This document shows positions 56,500-64,000 of a stretch of 64,000 nt of DNA, in pieces. Position 1 is the first letter of the stretch; each line of letters begins with the position of its first letter. The translations under genes and the position numbers were made by a program. The DNA is taken from contig CAJNDS010002442.1 of assembly GCA_905221605.1 (NCBI GenBank), positions 218,501-282,500 on the forward strand, in the 5' to 3' direction. Source of the DNA: Symbiodinium natans (Eukaryota > Sar > Dinophyceae > Suessiales > Symbiodiniaceae). The notes under the pieces are model-generated. The model saw nothing but the letters and a program-made list of their open reading frames with translations, searched no databases and was not told where the DNA came from.

Positions 56500-57420
56500 T
56501 TAGTGTCATTCTGTGAACAGGACGTCCTTCTGGCCTTCTGCTTTCGCAGTCGCAGCCTTGCCAGAAATCCACGGCCCAGCTTGTTGATCAACCTGCCAGC
56601 TGACTTCGGTCTGAAGCCAAGACTGCTGATAGAACGAGCGTGCGCACAAGCCTGGCCATCTGGCGGACGGTGTCCGTCTTGCGTTTGGCCAACATCACTC
56701 TGGCGCGAGCCTGCGAGGCAAGGCACAACTCGTCATTGCAGGAGCAGATTGGGAGCGGAGTGGCTCGGAGTCAGAAACCGGCTCGGGTCCTGAATCTGCG
56801 TTGCAGCCTCGGTCTGCCTCCTGCAAGCACTCGCCAATGCATGCAGTTCCGCAGTTCTGCGACCGCGACATGAAGCCCACGTACCACGTAAGCCAACAAA
56901 TTAACAAAGTCCAGCCAGGCCTGAGGCTGCTTCTCACAGCTCTCCCACGAGCCAGCGCCTTAGGCAAGCTTGATGTAGCTCGCCTCACTGAAACATGGTG
57001 AAGCACTGCGCCATGCGCCGTGCCTGCACTTTGGCAGCGGAAGAATGGGCGATCTCGCTGATTTGCCTCCAGCGTTTCAAACAGTCTGCTCAGACAAACC
57101 TTCCCGTGCCTCGCTGCATCTCATTGCATCTCTAGACTACCTTACAGGCAGACTTCGCCGACGCATGCTTCACAACTGCACGTTCACGTATCCGAGGCAT
57201 TCCGAAGCAAGCCGGCGCCTCTTCAACTTGGCTCTTGTCATGCTGCCCCTGGCAACCTTCTGGATCTTCACGGCGGCATTGTTCCTAAGCGAGGCAGCTC
57301 TCGGCATTCTGGCGGAACCCATGCCGGCCCCAGGCAAACATTCTCAAAATGGCCCACGTGACCGCGCTTACAGCAACTGCAGCAAGGGCCCAGCTCCACG
57401 AAGGCGCGGCGTGCCGCATA
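56500..57420 (-). pseudogene. IQ-motif gene segment copy 2, possibly decayed
   Basis: A near copy of 51.85-52.56 kb. It has the same IQ exons: NNAAVKIQKVARGSMTRAKL at about 57310-57208 and SSAAKVQARRMAQCF at about 57095-57000. A further basic IQ-like stretch (RGFLARLRLRKQKARR, about 56570) is not matched in copy 1. In the frame LAQGAGSWESCEK, copy 1 has CAA at 52159-52161 where copy 2 has TAA at 56960-56962, an in-frame stop. If that exon is read in another phase the change is harmless, so pseudogene status is not certain. Confidence 0.5.
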
Positions 57421-57676
57421 GATGACCTTGCTCCAAGCACTTGCAGGTCGGTGCCAGATGTCATGCAGAAGAGAGGGGAAGAAAGCTTTGGCCATGAGAG
57501 CCGGGCTCGAAACGCCATCCTCTTCTTGGCATCACTGGTGGGAGAGCCTCGGCTTTAAGTGACAGCTGCACAACTGCACTACTTGCAAGACTCTGCGACG
57601 TAGCTTCAGGGCAAAATCACATCCAGGTAAAGGATTTACCGTTTACCGCTGCCTCTGAGGTCGCGTCATACCCCAG

Positions 57677-58009
57677 ATGAAGCCTGGTCACAACCGCTCT
57701 CTCGACATGACAGGCAGCTGGGCTTGTATCAGAGCACATTCACTGCCCCTGAAAGTCATGATGCATCCCGGCTCAAGCTTCAGCTTCACCAAAATGCCAC
57801 GCCTCAAGCAAACGCTGCCGACGCATCTCCCGAGCCAACTCCTCAACGCTCCAAGCAGAGGGTCGTGGCAAAAATGGACTTCGCTGCTGCTCAGCGTTTC
57901 GTCAGGTACACTCCCTGTGATCTCTGTGTGCGCAAATACGACTCACGTGCTTTCAAAGTTCGGTGCTCGTGGCTTCAGAAGTCTCCCCCAAGTTAGCCTA
58001 GTTCGCTGA
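57677..58009 (+). CDS. Doubtful plus-strand open frame
   Basis: Two overlapping frames, one with PCDLCVRKYDSRAFKVRCSW. No domain or neighbour supports it; chance is likely. Confidence 0.15.
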   Translation: MKPGHNRSLDMTGSWACIRAHSLPLKVMMHPGSSFSFTKMPRLKQTLPTHLPSQLLNAPSRGSWQKWTSLLLSVSSGTLPVISVCANTTHVLSKFGARGFRSLPQVSLVR

Positions 58010-58150
58010 ACACCTCTGGCTACGCAGATTCTTTGGCCCAAGCTTCATCTACCTTTCTTGGTTGTGCGCTTTGTGAGAATGCCTACGAGAACAGAGCTAA
58101 CACCGACCTGCCAGTGCCGTTTGGGGTGGGCCCAGAAAGGAGCAAGAGAT

Positions 58151-58410
58151 AAAGAGAGAGAGAGAGGGAGAGAAAGAGAGAGAAGGAGAGAGAAGGAGAG
58201 AGAAAGCAAGAGAGAAAGAGAGAGAAAGAGCGAGAAGGAGACAGAGAGAGAGAAAGAGAGAGAAAGAGAGAAGGAGAGAAGCGGGGAGAAGCGGGGAGAA
58301 GCGGGGAGAAGCGGGGAGAAGCGGGGAGAAGCGGGGAGAAGCGGGGAGAAGCGGGGAGAAGCGGGGAGAAGCGGGGAGAAGCGGGGAGAAGCGGGGAGAA
58401 GCGGGGAGGA
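58151..58410. repeat. GA microsatellite followed by 13 copies of GCGGGGAGAA
   Basis: 58151-58276 is GAGAGA/AAAGAGAG sequence. From 58281 to 58410 the 10-bp unit GCGGGGAGAA is repeated 13 times almost without change. Frames of Ser/Pro/Leu/Phe repeats across it are artefacts. Confidence 0.97.
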
Positions 58411-58914
58411 ATCAGAAAATGTCGCCTCTCTCTGAGCGCTAAACACAGCGCAAGGACAGGGGCACTCCTCGGAGGTCCACTGTCGCACCAAGTAGCCGCG
58501 AATGCCTGCCTGCAGGTCAAGTTCTCCACATGTCGGCCCAAGTCGAGATGGACCCTTCGGGTGGAAAGACCTCTGTTTCACTCTTAAGGCGGACCTGAAT
58601 GCAAGTGGCTGCTTGATGTCTCCTGCAGTCCGTTGGCGTTGGAAGGCCCTTCTGTCTGCGTTTATCCAGCCTGCCAGACAAAGAGCACGGAGCAGTTTGT
58701 CATGAGTTTTTGCTTACTGAGACCGTATCGAAAGCCTGTCGCGCAGGATGGTTATGGCTTGCATTCGCTGTGGCCTAGGTCACAAAAGCTTTCATCCTAT
58801 CGTCTTGTTGCTTTGCCCCTCCGTCTTACTAACAGTCTCAGATGGGTCAAATGCCGCGTCACACGATCAGCACTCAAGGAGAAAACATGACGCTTCACGC
58901 ACTTTCTTGGACAC

Positions 58915-59060
58915 ATTCGATGATGTTGCCAGTTAGAACTAGCTTCGGCAAATACCGAGCCCAGCACTCCAAGGCGGTCTGGCCATGACCATCAAGCAGT
59001 TGTAACCTCTCAGAGATGTTTGGTAGCGTTGCACACAACAAGGTGCACTTTGGTCTTACA
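58915..59060 (-). CDS. Possible exon with an ankyrin-like segment
   Basis: A minus-strand stretch reads LPNISERLQLLDGHGQTALE, recalling the DxxGxTALx start of an ankyrin repeat, then CWARYLPKLVLTGNIIECV. It is a single fragment and no second repeat was found. Confidence 0.25.
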
Positions 59061-59143
59061 CCAGCACCAGCCTGCGGTGATGATACTCCCACGATGCAAC
59101 CACCTCAGGCCTCAGATGAGCTGAGACCGAAACCCCTGGAACC

Positions 59144-59638
59144 TTGAGCGAGCTAGGATGTGAGGGATTCCCCGAACCGACCTTTGCAGCTGACGTCGGC
59201 TATGGCGCACTGAACCCGCTCACAGTATCGCGCGCCGGCGCGCCCCAGACCGTAGCTGACATGCCTATGGAGATCGAAGTCCTTAACGCTTACTACGTTG
59301 ACAGCGGGGGTTATGCCGCTCAGATGGCAAATCCCTCATCTGACACAACCATCAAAAACAAATGCTCACGGCACAGATATTCAGAAGAATCTGAGGCCCC
59401 AACGGTGCTCCAGGCCTTTGGTCAGAAAGGCAATGCCGATCTAGAGTCTTTGTCCGAACCTTTTTCTGGGAAGACTGGGCAAAGCCTGAGGACACAACGG
59501 AGGCGGAACGATCTGGGCGGGTGCCAAAGGGAGCGGCCTGATGAACAAGCTCGAGAAAAAGATCGATCTTGCATCTCCGCCTTTCACCAGCGAGGCTTTG
59601 GCTGGGCGATGGTTGCCTCGGGCATGAATGCGGCATGA
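59144..59638 (+). CDS. Plus-strand open frame, unknown
   Basis: A 164-codon frame starting at ATG with no recognised domain. It is longer than most chance frames here, but it would be the only plus-strand gene of the cluster. Overlapping minus-strand frames are also open. Confidence 0.2.
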   Translation: MSELGCEGFPEPTFAADVGYGALNPLTVSRAGAPQTVADMPMEIEVLNAYYVDSGGYAAQMANPSSDTTIKNKCSRHRYSEESEAPTVLQAFGQKGNADLESLSEPFSGKTGQSLRTQRRRNDLGGCQRERPDEQAREKDRSCISAFHQRGFGWAMVASGMNAA

Positions 59639-59649
59639 ACACTTACAGC

Positions 59650-61590
59650 AGCACCTCTTGGCCGCAAACAAGCCCAACTCGGCTGGCTCGCACCAGGGCT
59701 TTTGCGCCAGGGCCCGCACATCAGTCCGTGCATCAGTGAGAGCTGCCTGCGTCCTCGGCACGGACAAAAAACCTTGCAATCAGCAACAATAGGAGGTAGC
59801 AAGCTAAAGAGACTCCATGAGATTCCAGCCCTTCAGCCTCCAAGATGAGTCCTGTCACCGAGCAAAAAGCTCACGACAACTCCCGACGATGCCACAAAGC
59901 GCCTGTGTCTCCGCGAGGACTGGCAGCCTGCCGAAGAGCACGTGCTTCCACCATCGGTTGTGCCCCGTGCGCCTGGAACAAAGCGGCAACTTTTATTTCA
60001 GGAGGTATCAACTCTTGAGCATGCAACACACTCGCGAGCCTGCTGCGCCAGAATGGGCGAGCCGGCATATCCCTCTGTCTCTAGCAGCTTCGGATGGGTT
60101 TCCCACCAACCTTGGCTCTTCCAAAACACGCTTCCACCACGTGAAAGCGCCCCCCTTGCTTCCGGGTAACGGCCGGTGACCTTGGCTCCGATGGCTGGCA
60201 ACCTGGCATACATCTGCCTTGGTTCAGGTGACTATGTGGCCGTGTCCAGCTCAGCTCTCCGAACTGTCCGAGCTCCCGGACTGCTTTGGCCTGGCAAGAT
60301 GGATCTACGGGCAGAAGGAGCGCAATCATGCGCAAAAGCCCACCTCCCGAGGAAGCCGCTTCACAGCCACAAGAGAGGCCACCCTCCCCTTTTCAGAGCC
60401 TTGTTGATAAGATCCCTCCCCCTGCTCCAGAAGCCCGCATCGGGGGACCCGAAATGTTTGGCTCGGCCCCAAAGACTTCGATTTTGCCGTGGCCACAGCT
60501 GTGGTGCACTCCTTCTCGACAAACCCCACCGCTGAACGATTTCATTGACCAAGAAGTATGCGCAACACATGGGGCAAACGCAGCGGACCCTGTGGCGGCG
60601 TTTCTCCGTAGTGTCAAACTGCAAACAAGATATGGGGGCACACAGGGAGCATCTGCAAGACGCTGAGGCCTGCGGCTGCGGACCCGCGGCTTTTCGGGAG
60701 GCCGTGGATCCACTGGCCTCTCCACTCTCCAGACCGGCTTGTAGTTTCGACATATCATGTTTCAGAAAAGCACTGAGAAACACGCATAAACACGCACTCT
60801 CATTCTTGAGACCTGAGGCGCCGCAGCGTGATCTGCTTCTGGTCAGCCAGGATCTCCTGCGCCTCGGACTAAAGAAAAGAGCCAAGAGCATCGAGAGGAC
60901 TGCTGATGACTGCTGACAGTATCGAGGGATAAACCCGCGTAGCATCCGCTTTGGCAAGCTGGACCTTCTGCCAGGGATGGCAATGGCCGTCCTGGCTTCG
61001 CTCACTATGATTTTCAAGTCTCAGCTACACAAAGCTTGGTTTCAGTGGACTTTGGGTCCTGAAAGTGGAAGAAGACAGGAGACGACTCCACAACCGCGGC
61101 CGTCGTGCGAAAACGTTCAGCTGACGCCTTGAGATTTCCCCGCAACTTGGACAGATGTTCCACCGCAACTTCACGCCACAGCTACGGCATCCTACCGAGT
61201 GCTACCGTGTTCAATTGTTACTCTACCGTTTCTTGTCCCACACCTGGCCTTGCGATCGAGCCTTACCTGGGCCTCGGCCTGCACTTCCTTCATCCTCGTC
61301 GTCAGCGCGTGGGACCTTCCGGAGGTGGGACTCAAGTGGGCCCAAGCTCGGCGGCTTAAAATGAGACAGAGCAATCGTTGCCACAGACAGCAGCAACGCA
61401 TGTTCATTGCGGCGCTCTGCTAAACTCACTGCCAGCGTCATCCGACTGTGGACAGCACGAACCAAGTTTGTTCGTCGCCACGGCAACGGAACGCTGCAAA
61501 CACTGGAGGCCTAAAGTGTCAGCAATCTGCCAGAGCCATGAGCTTTCTCGCATCACGTGCTGGTCACTCCAGTGGACTCCAGCTTTTTTG
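59650..61590. other. Stretch without a confident gene
   Basis: Many short frames overlap on both strands. The longest, minus 61017-60361 (218 codons), has a CxxC pair (CVCPMCC) but no clear domain. Minus 60213-59998 (VFWKSQGWWETHPKLLETEG) and 61400-61250 are other exon-like pieces. Nothing could be assigned. Confidence 0.35.
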
Positions 61591-61599
61591 CAGATCAAC

Positions 61600-61885
61600 A
61601 GGGCCCGGGACTGCTGGCGAAATGCTTGAGGTGCAAGTTCTCGACAAACATGTTGTAGTGAGCAACCTGTTCACTGATGCATTCCACCACAATGGCCCCT
61701 TCTGAAACTGCATATGAGATTGATCCTCCAAATTCGGCAAAAAAATGTGTAACCGACATCGAGCCAAATCGCAACACAAAGATGAGGAACCTAAAGACCA
61801 AAAGCAGACAAACGCCAAATGTGGCCACAAAAGCAGCGGCAGAAGGGAAGGCAAGGAGGGATAAAAGGAGGGAGCCCTTTCCCAA
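61600..61885 (-). CDS. Possible exon with one hydrophobic segment
   Basis: A 96-codon minus-strand stretch with a hydrophobic helix (AAFVATFGVCLLLVFRFLIF), then SEGAIVVECISEQVAHYNMF. It could be part of a membrane protein. No family is recognised and the frame is unconfirmed. Confidence 0.25.
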
Positions 61886-62185
61886 TACTAAACCAGAGAC
61901 GTGACAGAGAAAAAATAAGCGAAGGGAAGGAAACGGGCTCGCTGCAACGCGATGCCGGGCGATCGTAACTTTCTATAGAAATATATACATTAGTGGGGGC
62001 AGGTGAATGATGCCCGCGCTGTTCGCTATTTGAACTGGCATCGTGGTCCTCCAACTGTCGTCGTTCTTGCCTCCGTGTTTCCGATGTGCTCTTTGTTCGG
62101 GAAATGTGAAACTGACAGCACTGTTGGACGTCTGTGTTTCCGAAATGCAAACTGGGCGCCTTTGTTCGCGAACTTGTCGTCTGTG

Positions 62186-62209
62186 TATGTGTGTATATAT
62201 ACAGACATA

Positions 62210-62244
<35 letters not shown>

Positions 62245-62350
62245 GTCCCTATATATACACATATATATATATACATATATATATATATATGTCCCTATAT
62301 ACACACATATATATATATACTACATATATGTATATATGTATATATAGTAT
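62186..62350. repeat. (TA)n microsatellite with tandem ATGTCCCTATAT units
   Basis: Long TA runs are interrupted twice by TGTCCCTATATA(T)ACACA, giving a higher-order repeat of about 50 bp. A/T-rich sequence continues to about 62450. Confidence 0.95.
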
Positions 62351-62587
62351 ATATACATATGTGTGTATATATCTACATATTTATTTTATATTCATATTTA
62401 TCTATATATTTAGTTATGCATTTATTTATGTACTTATATATAAAAACACATATAAACACGTCATGTGGCCAGGAAAGCCGCTCTGAGCGCCAGACCACGA
62501 GCAGCTGAGAAGTTTCCCTCGGCTCCGGCTTCTCAGTCGCCCCCTCCGAGTTTGTGTGAATCGCGCTTGGGGGTTTTGGGTTTGGGG

Positions 62588-62629
62588 TTTAGGGTTTAGG
62601 GTTTAGGGTTTAGGGTTTAGGGTTTAGGG
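62588..62629 (+). repeat. Six perfect TTTAGGG units (interstitial telomere-like array)
   Basis: Six tandem perfect copies flanked by degenerate ones (62560-62587 and 62630-62660). It is the best-preserved such array in the window. It is followed by a gene, so it is not a chromosome end. Confidence 0.95.
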
Positions 62630-62699
62630 TTTACGGTTCAGGGCTTTCAGGTTTTTGGGCTTGTCTAGCGTTGGGTTAACAGCGGATCTCCTGCCTCAG

Positions 62700-63990
62700 C
62701 TTCCTCATGTCGTTGATGGTCGTGCAGGACAGCGACGGCCTGGATGCCCCTAGACCAGCCCTCACCTTTGAGGTTGCTGACAAGGATCACCCCATTGCCA
62801 CTTCAACTGCTTTCACACGCCACATGCTCTGATATGGCATTCCTCGACTGACTCCCATGGAAACTCCAAAAGAAGCAACGCCGCAGAATGCCATCCCAAG
62901 GTGCTCGTTCCACGTGCTCTAATGCTTCGTGGTGTCGGCCTCCACTGCTCGATTGTTAGCCATGAAGGGCCACTTTTGAGACTGCACGATGTGGTAAAAC
63001 ACTACGAGCATCAGACCATGAAAGGGTGGGGTGTGCTCTGCACATGCATGTCATGTGGCTCTGAAGGTTGAAATGAGCTCGGCTCCGCTGTTGCTGAGAA
63101 GAACTGCATAGTTCAGGTAGCTGCTGGCCTGAGGAGAGATTCACACATGTGAGTTATGATGACTCATGACCGTGCAGTACGAGTACAACATAGTACAACA
63201 GGCTGCCACCCCCACACATGTAGGCTAGCGGCCGGACTGTCGGCTTCCTTGTACCGCTGTTCGATTCTCAAGGCCTTCTCTGCAAACCTGCGTATGTGAC
63301 TACAGAAGCAAGCCCGGCAACAGAGCCGCTGTGCACTCGTGTGCAGGCCAAGAAAAGACGAGACGATGTCTGGCTCAACTTTTGGATCCAGCGGCTGGAG
63401 GGCAGCATTCAGCTTTCCTCTTGTACGGTAGTAGCCTTGGCACTGGAAGATGATGTTCGGCAGTTGATTCGGCAGTTGAAACGTGCCAAACCACGCCAGC
63501 TTGCAGGCAAGGTGCAGCAAAGGTTGTTGAACGTCGCAGCACGAAGAGCTACTCGACGTTTGAAGTTGGGCACGTTGTCAGCTTCTGTCATGGCCTGCAA
63601 CTTGCAGCTAGGAGCCGATGTCCCTGGTCAGACAAAAATCGCCCCTGCCTCAGCCTTCTTGAAGAGCTCCAGGGCAGCAGTGAAGTTGCCTTCAACCGGA
63701 TCTACTTAGTCGCACGAAATGCGGTGAAACGTCGTACGCTCGCCTGTGCTCAAGCAGTGCACACCCCAAGTGTTGCATGAAACCACCTCAGCAGGACAGC
63801 ACAAAGTACACACAAAGTACACCATGCAGATCTGACTTCAAGCCTAGCACAAGTCGACAGCGATGGACATCTAAGGCAATTGAAGCTTTTCTGACTCACT
63901 GTGAAGCCGGTGTCTCCCGTAGCAATCACGAAGATCGTTTCTGAAGTATCGTGTCTGCCAGGATGAATGATGCGCAGGTCCCAAAATTTC
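62700..63990 (-). CDS. TPR-repeat protein, 5' end beyond the window
   Basis: Minus-strand exons encode tetratricopeptide repeats. About 63690-63645 has GNFTAALELFKKAEA. About 63605-63519 has EADNVPNFKRRVALRAATFN then NL. 63435-63396 has YYRTRGKLNAALQ. 63287-63230 has AEKALRIEQRYKEADSPA. 63128-63086 has SSYLNYAVLLSNSG. A further exon starts at 62939 (RHHEALEHVERA). Each adjacent pair from 63519 on rejoins exactly with GC or GA donors and mostly AG|G acceptors. An upstream stretch (63990-63900) ends at a GT donor after VIATGDTGFT. TPR repeats mediate protein-protein contacts; other domains are not visible, and the start lies past 64000. Confidence 0.8.
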
Positions 63991-64000
63991 AGAGACTGCT

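Noticed and set aside
58045-58581. 178-codon Ser/Leu/Pro frame and an Arg/Glu frame opposite
   Set aside because: Both follow the GA repeat and the 13 copies of a 10-bp unit.
62588-62629. Chromosome end
   Set aside because: The TTTAGGG array is followed by a TPR gene and is only six units long, so it is interstitial.
1-64000. tRNA, rRNA, CRISPR array, phage or bacterial operon
   Set aside because: No cloverleaf with conserved arms, no rRNA core sequence, no regular direct repeats with unique spacers, and no Shine-Dalgarno-led gene chain was seen by eye; a dedicated scan was not possible.

Overview
ORGANISM. The window looks like nuclear DNA of a dinoflagellate, most like Symbiodiniaceae or a relative. 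(1) Recognisable proteins are cut into many very small exons, often 35-160 bp. (2) Wherever a protein motif fixes a splice junction, most introns begin with GC or GA rather than GT, and the acceptor is almost always AG|G. (3) Short TTTAGGG-type arrays lie scattered in introns and spacers. (4) Every gene I can identify lies on the minus strand, i.e. one unidirectional cluster over about 64 kb. No rRNA, tRNA, CRISPR or bacterial operon was seen. || LAYOUT, 1-33 kb. A Ser/Thr kinase (1-2 kb) is followed by low-complexity DNA. A gene for a CBM20 (starch-binding) protein spans 5.6-13.3 kb, and one of its introns contains a complete SbmA/BacA-YddA-type ABC half transporter (about 7.0-12.3 kb). Then come unassigned exons (13.4-17.1 kb), a CFAP210-like flagellar coiled-coil gene (17.2-20.7 kb), a putative membrane protein with a C-terminal KKxx signal (21.1-23.6 kb), a universal-stress-protein-like gene (23.8-25.9 kb), an unnamed coiled-coil gene (27-29.7 kb) and a secreted carboxylesterase (29.9-32.2 kb) with unusually long exons. 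|| LAYOUT, 33-46 kb. Mostly repeats and unassigned exons: A-rich and TAG-rich simple sequence, GEPF/GPS-type minisatellites, a dispersed repeat cassette with at least a dozen copies at 36-54 kb including a five-unit tandem array at 42-45 kb, and a 32-bp perfect palindrome. || LAYOUT, 46-64 kb. A short-chain dehydrogenase/reductase gene (46.0-51.4 kb) carries a two-pore K+ channel gene with EF-hands inside its second intron. Beyond are two duplicated IQ-motif gene segments (51.8-52.6 and 56.5-57.4 kb), a GC-rich insert bounded by imperfect direct repeats (54.6-56.1 kb), simple repeats, and a TPR-repeat gene running off the right edge. || HOW THEY RELATE. The genes share no pathway. The notable relation is structural: twice a complete gene sits in an intron of another gene on the same strand, with host junctions that rejoin to a perfect domain sequence. 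|| LIMITS. Exon ends given to the base were fixed by eye from reading frame plus AG|G acceptors; the rest are approximate. No homology search was run.
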